NCBI GenBank assembly: GCA_963666965.1
Contig: OY762939.1
Coordinates: forward strand, 1,736,001-1,800,000
Origin: Proruminimicrobium sp963666965
GTDB taxonomy: Bacteria > Elusimicrobiota > Endomicrobiia > Endomicrobiales > Endomicrobiaceae
Direction of reading: 5' to 3'
DNA length: 64,000 bases
This document shows positions 49,641 to 63,300 of the stretch, piece by piece (the stretch's first letter is position 1; each line of letters begins with the position of its first letter). Under the pieces are notes generated by a model. That model did not search any database. It was not told the origin of the DNA and saw only the letters and a program-made list of their open reading frames with translations. A program made the translations under genes and the position numbers.

Positions 49641-50483
49641 TTACTTTTTACAAATTATATTATCTATAAGCCTTACATTTTGTATGCGCACCGCAACCGC
49701 TATAACAGCCGATCTTGTCGTTTGAACAGCGGCATCAAGCGTTGAAGCATCTCGTATTTCAACATAATCTATCTGCGCGGATTCTATAGCATTTAACGAT
49801 TTTTTTATTTTTTTAACTATATTATTTATATCTTCGCCGCAATCAAACTCTTTTTTTGCATTCGACAGAATTTTAAAAATATTGCTTGCTTTTTCTTTAT
49901 ATTCGGCACTTAAATATGCGTTTCTGCTTGACAGAGCAAGTCCGTTTTTTTCTCTTATGATAGGGCATCCGTTTATTTTAGTTTTTATGTTCAAATCATG
50001 CGCCATTTTTTTTATTATAACATACTGCTGGTAATCCTTCAGGCCGAAATATGCGTTGTCCGCCATAACTATATTAAAGAGTTTTAAAACAACCGTAGCA
50101 ACGCCTTTAAAATGACCGGGTCTTGAAACACCGCACATAAACTTTGAATAATTTTCAACTTCGACATAAGTCGAATAATCCGCACCGTAGAGATCATCCG
50201 CTTTTGGCATAAACAAAAAATCAACTTTATTTTTTTTGCATATATTTTGATCTTTTATTGCAGGTCTAGGGTATTTTGAAAAATCTTCTTTAGGCCCGAA
50301 TTGTATAGGATTTACAAAAACAGAAACAACCGTTATATCATTTTTTGAAACTGATTTTTTGATAAGAGAAATATGTCCGTCATGCAGCGCTCCCATTGTA
50401 GGGACAAAACCGATAGATTTGCCTTTCTTGGACAAAGCTGCCGCGATTTTTTGCATTTGGAAAGGTTTTATAATTATTTTCAT
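49641..50483 (-). CDS. panC: Pantothenate synthetase
   Basis: 280 residues. Joins pantoate and beta-alanine with ATP in the last step of pantothenate synthesis. Seen: FVPTMGALHDGHISLIKKS (HxGH motif), VSVFVNPIQFGPKEDFSKYP, FCGVSRPGHFKGVATVV-type block (here MCGVSRPGHFKGVATVV), FGLKDYQQ, and ALSSRNAYLS. Its start overlaps the panB stop by four bases. Confidence 0.96.
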   Translation of the reverse strand: MKIIIKPFQMQKIAAALSKKGKSIGFVPTMGALHDGHISLIKKSVSKNDITVVSVFVNPIQFGPKEDFSKYPRPAIKDQNICKKNKVDFLFMPKADDLYGADYSTYVEVENYSKFMCGVSRPGHFKGVATVVLKLFNIVMADNAYFGLKDYQQYVIIKKMAHDLNIKTKINGCPIIREKNGLALSSRNAYLSAEYKEKASNIFKILSNAKKEFDCGEDINNIVKKIKKSLNAIESAQIDYVEIRDASTLDAAVQTTRSAVIAVAVRIQNVRLIDNIICKK

Positions 50484-51277
50484 TTGTAAGAGTTCTCTTT
50501 TTGAGGAAATATTCCTGCTCTGACTTCATGAACATAAGAGCGCACAGCTTCTTGTATAACAGGCGAAAGATTCGCGTATTTTTTAACAAATTTCGGAGCA
50601 AAATCAGAAAACATTCCGAGCATATCGTCGCTTACAAGAACCTGCCCGTCGCAGTACTTGCCTGCTCCTATTCCTATAACCGGAATTTTAAGTTTTTCAA
50701 CAGTATCTTTTGCAACATTTTCAGGAATGCATTCAAAAACTATCATGCAAACTCCCGCATCCTGCAAAAGCAATGAATCTTTATAAAGTTTTTTTGCAGA
50801 TTCCTCATCGCGGCACTGCACTTTAAAGCCGCCTGTTTTTTCTACAGACTGAGGTAAAAGCCCTAGATGTCCGACTACGGCAATTCCGGCTTTAATAATT
50901 TCTTTTATCGAAGGCAGTATTTCTTCTCCGCCTTCAACTTTTACCGCATCGGCTCCTGCATCAATAAGTTTTTTTGCGTTTATAACAGCTTCCTTGGGAT
51001 TATCTTCATATGTTTTATAAGACATATCGGCAACTATAAGTTTATTACCGGTATTTCCTCTTTTAACTGCTTTTGTATGATGTATCATATCGTCTATTGT
51101 AACGCTGAGAGTATTTTCATATCCAAGTTTAACCATCCCGAGGCTGTCGCCGACAAGAAGAATATCCACATCTGAATTTGAAAATATTTTTGACATTGAT
51201 GCGTCATAGCAGGTAAGCATGACTATTTTGCGGTTTGTTTTTTTCATTTCTGTTATTGACATTATTTTTGTGTTCAT
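50480..51277 (-). CDS. panB: 3-methyl-2-oxobutanoate hydroxymethyltransferase
   Basis: 265 residues. Makes ketopantoate. Seen: KIVMLTCYDASMSKIF, DILLVGDSLGMVKLGYENT, AVKVEGGEE, GHLGLLPQSV, IVFECIPENVA, and PVIGIGAGKYCDGQVLVSDD. First gene of the likely panB-panC-HAMP-nadB operon, with a near-consensus promoter upstream. Confidence 0.97.
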   Translation of the reverse strand: MNTKIMSITEMKKTNRKIVMLTCYDASMSKIFSNSDVDILLVGDSLGMVKLGYENTLSVTIDDMIHHTKAVKRGNTGNKLIVADMSYKTYEDNPKEAVINAKKLIDAGADAVKVEGGEEILPSIKEIIKAGIAVVGHLGLLPQSVEKTGGFKVQCRDEESAKKLYKDSLLLQDAGVCMIVFECIPENVAKDTVEKLKIPVIGIGAGKYCDGQVLVSDDMLGMFSDFAPKFVKKYANLSPVIQEAVRSYVHEVRAGIFPQKENSYK

Positions 51278-51299
51278 AGTAAATTCTCCCGCTGTAAAG

Positions 51300-51328
51300 A
51301 TTTTAACTTTTTTCTACTTTATAGTCAA
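51300..51328 (-). promoter_or_regulatory. Sigma70-type promoter of the panB operon
   Basis: Minus strand TTGACT (51328-51323), 17-base spacer, TAAAAT (51305-51300); the start of panB lies 22 bases beyond the -10. Confidence 0.75.
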
Positions 51329-51352
51329 CGAAACGCTGATTTTAAAATAAAA

Positions 51353-51384
51353 AAAAGGCACGGATATTTTTATCCGTGCCTTTT
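51353..51384 (-). terminator. Terminator of giant gene B
   Basis: Perfect 14-bp stem (AAAAGGCACGGATA / TATCCGTGCCTTTT, 4-base loop) with a T run on the minus strand, 15 bases after the giant B stop. It also insulates the panB promoter. Confidence 0.9.
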
Positions 51385-51398
51385 ATGTTTTGATTTGG

Positions 51399-54300
51399 CT
51401 AAGCAGCCTGCGCTACTGCTCTTACATCAGACAACTTCATCAATGACATCGGCATACTTGCAGATCCTCTGCCGTTTGTTTCAAGCATTGCTGACAAATC
51501 TTCCAATGCTTTTTTGGCATCCGTTATGCTTATTTTTTCTTTAACCGCATTCTGCAATTTTTCAATGTCTATTACAAAATCTTCACTGTCTGCTTTTGCT
51601 ACAGATGTTCTGCTGTCTGCAACAAGAACATTCTGGTTAACTGCCTTGCTTACTACAAGCATCGATATTATATCTTCCGCTTTTATCTGGCTGTTGTTGA
51701 GCATCTGCGCCGCTTTCTCATTGCCGGACGCCATAAATATAACATCTCTTGCCATCGCAAGCAATTTTATCGATACCTGTTTATCTGCCTCGCTTACTTG
51801 CTTCAACGCCAATACCTGTCCTACTTTCTCATAATATTTTGCAGTTATATCTCTTCTGTCTGTTGCGTCTTTCATACCTGCATATCCAAGCATCGCCGCT
51901 ACCGCGTCGCCGTCTTTGCATATCGCCAACAGCGCTGACAGCGTTGTGTTCATATCCTGCGGCTTTGTTACTCCGTTTACTATCTCGTTTGCCAGCTTCT
52001 TGCCCGCTGCGCTCAATTTATCATATGCTTCTTTCCCTATTACTTTCTCCGTATTCTCTCTTAAAGAACTTACTTTCGTTCCTACTGTCGATGTTTCAGA
52101 AGCAAGCACTAATCCTTCAAATCCCATCTCATACAGCCTGCCTATGCTTATCTCTCCGTCCTTAACAGTATTATCACTGTATGTAATCATCCCGTTGCTT
52201 ACTTTGGTTACTGTTATTACATGTCCTGCCTTATCTGCCTCTTTGCTGTTTATATACGCTACAAACGGCGTCCCAAGCTGTTCAACTTCCGTTTCACTTA
52301 ACGTCCTGTATTCAAAGCCTGTCTTTTCTCTCAATTCTCCCATCGTTGTCGCTTTATCAAGCGATTCATCTAATCCTGCCACCATACGAGCATCTTCCGC
52401 AAAAGGATTCATCTCTATCGCTGCCTTAGTCAACGGCACTAATGCTATCACCTTACCCAATGCCTCTACCGTCGCTTCGGCACAATTTACAACAAATTCT
52501 GTTGTTTTCGCCAAAGCAGAAGATTCTGATTCTTGTGTTGTATCAATGTTATTTTCTCTTACAGATATAGATTTTTTCAATGCATCCGATAATACAACGT
52601 TTCCATTGTCATAAACAAAATTATTGTCATTTGCCAATTCAGCTAATGTCATTTTTTCTGTATCGGATTTTGCTACAGACTCTAATCTTTTTTGCATATC
52701 ATACGGATTTTTTGCAGGATACAATAATGCCATTGCATATTCAGGAGCCAAATCCAACTGTTGTATTATTTCATTTATTTGCGCTACTGAAATATTATTG
52801 AAGATATTTTTATTTTGGGCATTAGCAATAAGTTTTTCCGTAGTATCTTCAATATCATTAACATTCTGAATTCCAAGCTTTTCTGCAAAATCCGGCGCAA
52901 ATATTTCAAGCACCGTTTTCTGACCGTTTGATATCAATTTTAAAACATCAGAATCAAGAGCAATTTTGAATTCTGAGTCACGCGCTGCTATTTCTATTAA
53001 AGCTGTCAGCTGTTCAAATCCTTTCACATCAGAAAGTTTAATATTTTTTAAAGTGTCTGGCATTTTATCTTTCAGCCAAATTATATTTTTTATAATCTGG
53101 TCTGTATCATTGATTGAGGCAACTGCAAGACGGACTTTTAATTCCTGCGCATTCAACTCCGTATTATTCAATTGCGTATCTACGGCTTTTTCAAGTTTCT
53201 TAGTATTATTTGTTGTTGATATTGCATTTATTACTTTACCGGCAAAATCCCAAACCGAAACTGAAGCAGCTAAAATATTGCCTATAACGCCGATGTCTGT
53301 TTTATTTGCGTTATTTTTTGTTCCGATTAATTCTTTACCGAAGAATTTTGCAACGTCAACACCAATATTAACAATCATAAATGCGACCGCTTGAGCTATT
53401 GCATTTGAGAAATCCGGAACCTGCCAACTGCGTTGAGAACCGTTGCTTACTCCCAGTGCTTTACCAACCGCAGTTACTGCAGGAGCTTTAAACAACATAT
53501 ATCCGACCATTCCTGTTACAAATTTTCCTGCATTTTCTGCCGCTTCAACAAGCGCAGGATGTTTTTTTCTAAATGCATCTATACTTACGGCAACTTTTTC
53601 TTTTGCCGTAAGAGGTTTTCCGTATAAAGCTTTTTGTGTTTGTTTTTCAACAGTTTTAAATTGATTATATTGTTCAGCCAAATCTGCCAACAATTCATCA
53701 CTTGCTGAAGGCATTATTTGTTTCAAACTTTCAACTGTTGCTTTTTCAGCCTGTGCTCCTTCTAATTCTATCAATTTTGTCATCATGGCGCTCGGCACAT
53801 GTGCTTTGATATTATTTGTAATATTTATATCATGCTGAGCCCTTAAAATTTCCAAAATTTTCTTAGAATCAATAGCTGAAGTATTAATACCTAAAGCAGT
53901 AACATAAGTATTGAATTCTATTAAATTTTCTACCGTAATATTATTTGCTGTTAATGTTATTGCTGTTTCAACATTATTTATATTACCGTTTTCGGCTGCT
54001 GTGCTTCCTTTGGAATCCGCATTAAATTTAAGACCGAGAGCCTGCATAAGAAGCATCATCAATGCTTTCGCCAAATCATCATCTACATAAATATTATTTT
54101 TTGTTTTTGACTTGCCGCTTAAAACCATATAATTGTTTACAAGTATTCTGCCGTCAAAAGTTAAATTATCTCCTATTACATAAGGTGACCCTTTGGCCTG
54201 TAAAATATCCAATAATCCCTTATCGGAAATATTTTTTACATCAAGCGCTTTTTGAGCTTGTACAAGAGTTTTTATATCACTTGTATTACCTCTTAAATAA

Positions 54301-57300
54301 GAGCCGAAATACGGCATTATCTGTTCGGCTCGGCCATAAATAATATCAAATGCGGCTTGAACAGATCCGCTGTCAATTTTTAAATCAACTATTGCATTTG
54401 TATTATTTGCAGATTGCTGTTTTTCATAGGTTGCGTTTTTCCAAGCAGATAGCCATGCCTGAGCTGCTCCGCGTAATCCTTCACCTTGTACAGAATTAAC
54501 AACTTCGTTAAATATCTGCATTGCTTTTTGTCTTTGGCTTTCAAGGCTATTTGTCACCTGATCCTTGCCGTTAAGCAGTTCGCCTCTGCCGACATTTATG
54601 TCACCGTCTGTATGATTATTAAATACGGAATCTTGAATTTTTCTTATTACTGCCTTATCCTGCTCTGATATTCCTTCCATATTTATCAAATTGGCCAAAG
54701 CGCTTGTTACCGCGACATCATTCAATGTATCTATCATCCCGAATATTAACGAAGAATTGGATTGCATAAGCCCTTTATACATTTTAGCAAGCTGTATCTT
54801 TTTTGCAGTAGACAAACTATCTATATCTTTAGCGCTTGTCATACCGTCAAAAATACCATACTTACTGAATTCAATATTTTCATCACCGGTAAATTTACCC
54901 TGCAGCCATTCAAATAAACCATTTGTCTTAATATCCTGCAATAAAACATCTATTTCTGACATATTGGCATAAATTGTTCTTGTAAAGCTTTCAGCCTTAT
55001 CCATATGTCTTCCGTTTCTTCCGAATGTTTGATGCATAAATGAATAAACTGCATCGCTGCTGTCAGATTTCACAGACCAATCACCGGTGTAGTCAAGCCC
55101 CATACCGCCTCGTTCATTAGCCAAAACGATTCTGACTTTTTCTCCCTCGCCCTTGATTATATAACCAGATTCTTTGTCGTTGTTTTTATTGTATATGTCG
55201 TCTGCAGAAGTCGTTCCGTTTATATCAACGATTTCAAACTGGTTACTTCCCTTTTCTTCCATAATCTGCTGTAGTTTTGCTTTGACTGCATTAAGAGTAT
55301 CTCCATTCATGGATACAAACAATTGATTTAAACCTTTGCCTGCATCTTCTAAAATATCTTTGGCTATCCTTTCTATACCCTCTTCTGTAATGTTTCCTTT
55401 GTCATCTATATATTTTTCTATGACATCTCCATTACTATTGCTATGCCCGGTTGTAAATTCTACGATGCTTATCGTATTTAAAGCCTCATATGCTGCAACG
55501 TATGCTTTTAGAATAGGACCTTTTGCATTTTTTTTCATTTCGGTTTCAAGTATTTCAAGTACTGCTCTGTCCTTACCGTTGCCGCTTTCATATTTGGCTT
55601 CTTTAATAGCTTGATTCAAGACTTCCAAGCCGGCCTTAGCATCGTTCAATGCATCTTGTCTGGCTTTTATAAGCCTGTCGTATATTGGCCCCTTTCCTTT
55701 CCCATTAACAGCATCTAACTTACCTTGTAATTTATTTATATTCTCATTAAACTTTTCTATTGTCGTATCAACGCTAAGTTCTCTTAATTCAAAATTCTTT
55801 TGTGTTCCAAATCTTTCTACCGGCATACCGTAAACATCCGAAAGTATATCAACATGAGACAACGTTCCTGACATACCGACATATTGACCCTGTCCGTAAA
55901 ATAAACCGCTTCTGGAAGTACCGTAACTCGTATTGCTTTTTCTGACAGCTCCCAATGCCTTTTCATGCTGGCTTATACCGCCTAAGCACTCTACTGCAGC
56001 AGCATAAGCATAACTGTAATCCTGCAATATCATACTGGGCTGAGCCTGACCGCCGCCCATTGTTACCAATTTTCCTACGGCATCGGCACCTACAAGATTT
56101 GCGTCATCGCTAAGCATGTATTTACTTTTCCCGTTATCCTGTATTGCCTGAACCATAGATTGTATTTTGCCGGTAGTAGCACCTTCTATATTTTTTATTT
56201 GCTCTGCCGCTTTTGCTTTTCCGCTTTCTGTAAATATTACCTTTCCGTTTACGGTATCTACATTAAAATCTTTACCTTTTTCCAATTTAGAAGCAATTTC
56301 ATAGAGATTTTTCATCGCCTCTTTTTGCTGTGCATTGAAAGTTTCAAGCAGAGTAGCAGATTCACCGCTGCTCTTGATATAACTCATTGCGCTTTCCATA
56401 AATTTATGTATTTCATCAGCCAGCGTAAGTCTTGTAACTCTGCTCTGATGTTCGTCTTTGATTCGCTTTAGAGCATCATTGTTATTAATAGCATTTTCTT
56501 CTGCTGTCGTTCTGAGGAATCCGTATTCTTGATCAAGCCACAGACGTATAGCATTATCGTCTGACATAACTTGCTCAAAACGTTCAAGAGCCGTCATTTC
56601 TTTACCTTTAAATGTAACAACAGCCATAGGATTATTTTGAGCAGCATTAACTATTTCACCCATCTTATAAATATTTGCTCCGTTCTGCTGTATAAATCGA
56701 CTATTTTTCATATGGTTATTCAATTCGGAATCATTCTGAACGATGATATCCATATCGGCTTTACCCATATATGACCTTATCCACGCTATAGAACCTGCTA
56801 TAAAAGTTTTACCAAAACCTACTTCGGCAAATATGCCCAAATTGCCGCCCGACAAAACATCTATCAATGCTCCGACTTGTCCTAAATTATCTCCTTCCGT
56901 TTTATACGTATACCCTTTAGTAAATTCCGTAAATGATTTTTCAGCCAATTTAACGACTCCGGCAAGCGCATTAAAAGCAGCGTCATAATTGATATACGCT
57001 AAATATTGCGAGTTATCTCCTACTATATACTCACCTTTAAGCTCGCCTGCCTGCATTACAGACTCACCGTTTAATACAGCCTTTATCATGTCCTGCATTG
57101 ATTGATTACTTAAAAATCCAGAATTTAATAAGTCTCTTTGATTGAACAATAATAAAGCTGCAAGCCCTCTTTGTTCCGCATCCGCACTGGTAAGCAATTC
57201 GTTTATTTTTTCAGCGATTTCTTTTGCTTTACCTGGTATTGCTTCTGCCAAAGATTCTTGAGCCGATTTTAATAAATCGTTTATGGGCTCTGTTTTTGCC

Positions 57301-60300
57301 TTCCTGTTCTCATTAACTATCTGTTGATTTATGAATTCGCTTACTAATACATTGGACTCAAAAATTCTTGATTGTTCATTAAGATATTGAACTTTATCTG
57401 AAGAGCCGTCTAATTCATTTGTAATCTTATTTATAGCAACGACGGAACTTTCAAGTTCTGAAATAAGATTTTTGATATTTTCACTAAAGTTAACTCCCGA
57501 TAAAGACATCGATTTTAAGTTTATAAGCAAACTGCCGCCATCGGCATTTAAAAATGAAAAATTATTCAATATTTCCGTAACATCATTTGCAGATACAAGA
57601 TTATTTATCTTATCGACAATGGCATTTGTTATGTCGGAATTGCCTATTGCGTAGTTTATACCTAAATTGGCAAGTAACGCAATATTTTCAGATGTTGAAG
57701 CTTCCACATTCATTGAATTAATTACATTAACAACGTCTTGGCTTGTAACAGGTTTTTCTGACACTCCGTATAATAACTGACTATTTACAAGCGTTATCAT
57801 AGTTGCCAAATCATTAGCAGTTTTTCCCAATCCGTCATTACCGGTTCTTGAAGCAATGGTATCAATTACTTGTTGAACACTAAAGCGACCCGTTGAATCA
57901 CTGTTTTTGGCAACAAATGCAAGAACACTTGCCTTTGCCTGTGTATTTAACGTAATATTTTTTGCAGTTATTGCCTGCTCTACGCTGCTCCACAGATCTT
58001 GATTTAACCCTTTATAACTTTTAGCGGCCTTGTATACATTTTGTATAAACGTATTATTTTGTGCTACACCTTCGCTTGTTGTAATATCCGCAAAACCGTT
58101 TTGCATTGCCGCACTATAGGCCAGCATTAAGTTTTGAACGGTTTCTATACTTTCTGCTTCGGCATTATTATATTTCATCAATGCATCCATATTACTGTTT
58201 ATCATTTCATGGAAATTTTGATCATTTGCATTTTGACTTACAGCTCCCATCGCCGTCATAAAATTTTGTAAAGAAGCTGTATTATTGACAGCTACAGGAG
58301 AACCTATCTGCGAACCGTTTTGTGTTATTATAAAATTACCGCTTACAGTATCATAACTTACTTGCGCCGTAAGCCCGTTTGCAGATAACATACTATTTAT
58401 ATTATTTACAACTTTACCCATATCAGAAGAGCTGGTTGAATATGTTGAGTTGCTTACTGTTTCAGCATAATTATTATTTGTAAAATTAACACCTGCTCCG
58501 TCAGGCGACAAAAATTCAACAAAAATTTCAGACATTTCAGGACTTACTCCCAAAGGCTGTAAAATAAAGCGTTTGAGAGCTCCTTCTTTAAACCATTCTT
58601 CAAAGGCACCTTGTCCTACTCTTTGAACAGATTCGATAACTCCATTATTGCCGAGTTGCTGAATTTTTTCAACTGCATTTGCCAATTTGCTTCCTGTCGT
58701 AGTGCCCTTTATTAGTGAAACTGCTCCTTCTTTCAAAGAATTACTAAATAAACCTTTTAGTCCGCTGCCGATTCCCTGAGCCAAAGGCATACCTAAAAAC
58801 ATAACAAGACCAAACTGCAAACTCTGTCCGGGATTAACTGCAATAATATTGCCTTGTTGTCCTGCACTTCTTATGTCCTCAAAAACTCCTTTGAAGAAAC
58901 CTGTAACTATATTATTGCCTTTCCAAGTATTCGACCAACCGACAAGACCGTCTCCAAATAAAGCCCCCATAGAATTCATTGCAACATTCAATTGGAACAT
59001 AGAAAACATATGAGATGAAAATCCTTGTAACGCACCCGCCCAAGCAGTCAAACTTGAACTAATAGTGCCGCCTATGCCGCCTCCGAATAATAATGTCTGT
59101 GCATTTCTCAAAGTGCCTAACAATCCCGACTGTCCCTGTATTATTCCGTCTTTTAATACCCCTGCATTTCCCAATATACTTTTTCCGAAATTTATAAATC
59201 TTTGGCCTATACTTACGCTTGTTTTCGCCGTATCTGTTGCCGTTTTTGCCATATTTACAAGGTTGGTTAAATTTGTCATGGAAGTCTGCAATCCTGAAAT
59301 ATTGAGACCCATACCTTGTAATGTTTCCAAAGTTTTTCCCAAATCCTTTATCGATTGAGTAACATCTTTACCTGCTTTAATTGCTTTTGAAATAGATTCT
59401 ACTTCTTTTAATGCACCGGCCACTGCTTTAACTTGACTTGCTGTTGTTGCGCCGGCCTGTAAAGATGCCGACATTGTCTTTGCCGCTCCGCCTATCCTTA
59501 CCGGGAAAGCTATTGACAATATACCCGCTCCTACATTCAGCCATGCACTTAAACTTCCTACGCCTTCAGCTTTAAACCCATCATATGCATTCATAGCGGC
59601 CTGACTTGCAAAATAAGCCGTTACCAAAGCTGATGCCATTATGGAAGCCGTCGTTGCCACTGATGTTCCAAAAGAAACTGTAAGACCTGTTGCGATAACT
59701 GCGCCAAGCCCCGCCGAAGTTCCTCCTAATGCAGGTATAAATGCTGCGGCGCCCAGACCGCCTGTACAAATAGTAACAGCTATTGCAACAGCTCCGACAA
59801 GCCCGCTTATAGCAGCTTTACCGGCAAGTCCCTGTTGAACAACATCTTCATATTTTTTATTAAACATCATTGAAGCAGACCAATTCAATATCTGATTTTT
59901 TGAGAAATGTTCATCCCAGCCGTTCTGAGCTATATCTACTCCGCTCATAACCCATCCTGCGCCTGTGAAAGCACCTAATGTTTTTGTAAAGGCATTTCCA
60001 AGTTTTTCCCAACTGAATTCTCCGCTAAATAAATCAGCAATAGCATTTCCGGCCTGTACAAAAGGATCGGCTACAAAACCGACTATGCTGCCAAGGAATC
60101 CGCCTACAGCCTGCAGAGTACCGGCGAACCAATTTTTCGAAATCGATATATCTGCGACATTTGTATTAACGTGTCCTTCCCAGAAACCAAATTCAACTCT
60201 GTTTTTGGAATCGTTATATGTTCCGCTTCCAAATACATAACTATTATTCCCGGTTACAGGCTTATATTCTGATTTCCATGATGCAGTTTCAGGATAATAT

Positions 60301-63300
60301 TCATTAGGACCTATATATTTCGAATCTATTGTTGATACTATTTTGTTGCCTGCCTGGTCAGTCATAGTCCTTTCTACGCTGACACCTTCCGTTTTAATAT
60401 CTCCGTCTTCAATAGCTTTTGCTACTGCTCCGGCCAATTCATATAATTTAGTGTCTTTTTTTAACAAGAATGTAACATTAGCTTCAGGCCCGACATTAAC
60501 ATTGTAACTTACTCCATAAACATCTTTAACTCCGCTGTTTGTCAATGTCTGATTACCTGAAGATTCTACCTTAGAACCGGCAACTAATGTTAATTCGGTA
60601 CCTGCAATAAAATTGGAGAATGTAGGTTTAAAACTATCCTTTGGTCCAACCATTGCGTTAAATGTTACATCAAATTGAGCATCATAATCGCCTGTCGTTC
60701 CCAAAGTTATATCTTTGCCGACTACAGTTGCAGTTACTCTTGTATTAACTATGTCTGTCGATTCGGCCTCCGATCCTTCGCCTTCTCCGTCCGGCACGTT
60801 TATATCGCCTTTCATTGTTATTTGCTGATCGCCTGTAAGAGTCAATCTTGCAGTAACACTTAAACCGTTGGCATCAATTGACGAACCCATAATTTGATAA
60901 TTTAATGTTATTTTTATTGGGTTCCCGTATTGATCTTGCGTTCCGCTGTCAAATTCACCTGAGAATACAACATCGCTCAAAACAGCTTTTCTTGTTTCAG
61001 TCATCATTTCATCAGGAAGCAACATTGCATATTTAGCACCGTCTTTCTTAGCCTGCTCAAATTCTGCCCTTGTAAAAAGTTGGTTCTCATGCAGGAATTC
61101 ATCTCTTGTCATGCCTGCATAATCTTCTCCGCCTTTACCGTTTTTCATGTCTTCCAAATAGGCATCAACGTCTGCTTCTGTTTTTACATACATTCCTGTT
61201 TCTTCGTTATACGTACCGGTTCCGCCGTATAAAAGTGCTGATAAATATTCTTCATAAGTATTATAACTTGACAACTGTTGTTCATAAAGATGCCCTACTC
61301 CGCCTGCTTCAACAAGTTTTTCCCATGCTTCATCATTTGAAAGAGCAACCTTTATTTCATCCTCATTAACAAGATACAAACCGCCTTTTGAACTGTCATA
61401 TCCTATTTCTGCCGGGAAAGATTTTCCGTCAATTGTTCCCTGTATTGTTATTGTATCTTTAGAAATAATTTTACCTTTGCCGTCTTCATAAACAAAAGTA
61501 AATTCTAATTCTCCCGATTGTAATACATTTTGACTGCCTAAACTTACCTCTGTTTTTATTTCATTTAATGAACTATTTTCTATACCAAAAGCCCTTACCG
61601 CATCTCCTTCATTGATAGTAAAGACCGTATTTCCGTCACCCGTATCCCATGTTTTAGCTTCTGTTCCGTCTTTGTGCAAATTGTTATCAAAGAATGTATA
61701 CGCTTTTGTATACTCTTCAGGATATGAATAACTATATTCGCCTGTTGTTTTATCATAAGTGCATTTTATTGTTCCGTTTAGTGTTTCTCTTTCAACAAGT
61801 TTTTCGCCGTTTTCACCTGTGGCGAGAATTACTTCATTTATATAATCTTTCCCAACGATCTCTTTAATAATATACTGACCGTTTTTATCGGTTGCGACAA
61901 CATTGTATCCCTGTATATTTTCTGTTGCAAAATAAACAGATTTTGTTCCCTGAACGTTTCCGTCGGTAATTTGGTATATTGAACTTATACCCGAAGCATT
62001 CAATTCCATTACCACTCTGCTGCCGTCTGCTGACCATTTTACCATTGTAGCAGAAGTGCCGTTTGCGGTAAGAACTTCTTTTTTGACTCCGTCAACTTCT
62101 ATAAATTTTATATTGACTGTCCCGATAACAAGTCCGTAATTATAATGCCATGATCCTTCATTAAGGACTGACTTATCTGCAAATATCGAACCCTGCGAGA
62201 AAAATACCGATTTGTCGGTTGAATCGCTATAGTTGAAAAATACGCCAGTAGTTTTCCAGCCGGCAGCCTTTGTGGCTTCATCAATATTTGAAGTGTCTAT
62301 AATATTGCCGTTTTTATCTACTCCCAAAGCTGTTCCTCTGAAATAAGAATCAGCTTCCTGAGCTTCAGTTCCGGACGCCTGAGTTCCGCCGCCGCTTGAA
62401 GCCTGAACATACATATCTTTTACATAAACGTCGCCTTTAATTACAGATATGCTTCCGTCTGAACCAAGACTTATTTTTGCACCTGCAAGTATCGTAAATG
62501 TCGTTCCGTTATAAGAGCCAACAAGTTCCGAAGTTTCATAAGAATTCTGTCCGTCTGAAACTGTATTGCCGTTGCCGGCCAGTTCGAAATACGTATCGCC
62601 GAATTTTGAATAACTGCCTGATTTTAGATTAAGCGTTATCGATCCGACGTTAAGAGAATTCCACGTTGTATTTTCATTTGTTATCGCCGTTACTCCGGAT
62701 TTGCTTAAAATATTTTCTATAGTTATAAATTCGCCCGTTGCAAATTTAATATTTTTAAACGATGTTCCTTCTGCAGATATCCAGCCTTCCGGCATATCAT
62801 AACTTGAAACCGTCAAATCGCTCAGAGCTTTGAAAGCCAATACTTTTTGCCCGTTGTCTATGGTTTGCAGACTTATATTAAACGACGCGCCTTTTGCCAA
62901 AACAGCGCCGTTTGTAAGAGCGAAATCATCTCCCGTAACCGTTGCGTTGATTGCGTCCTGAGGTATTGTTGAATTTGCAACTGTTCTCATCATTGTATCA
63001 AGCATAGTCATGGCATTAGATGAGATATTGCCCGTTATTAATCCGGTGTAATCAAGTTTTTCAAGTCCTGTGACGCTTAATCCGGCATCTTTGAATGCCG
63101 TTTCAAGATTGGTCTGTGCCTGCAATGGATCATTAAATGTAAATTTCGCAGTCGCATCGGCATTCCATGTTCCGCCGCTGAATGTATAATTACCGGCCTG
63201 AGTTTTTACTATTCCGCCGGCAGACTGAAGCTGCGATCCGGACCACGCCGTAGTTCCTTCTCCTATTATAACAGCCGTTCCTGAGTTAAATGTAAGAACA

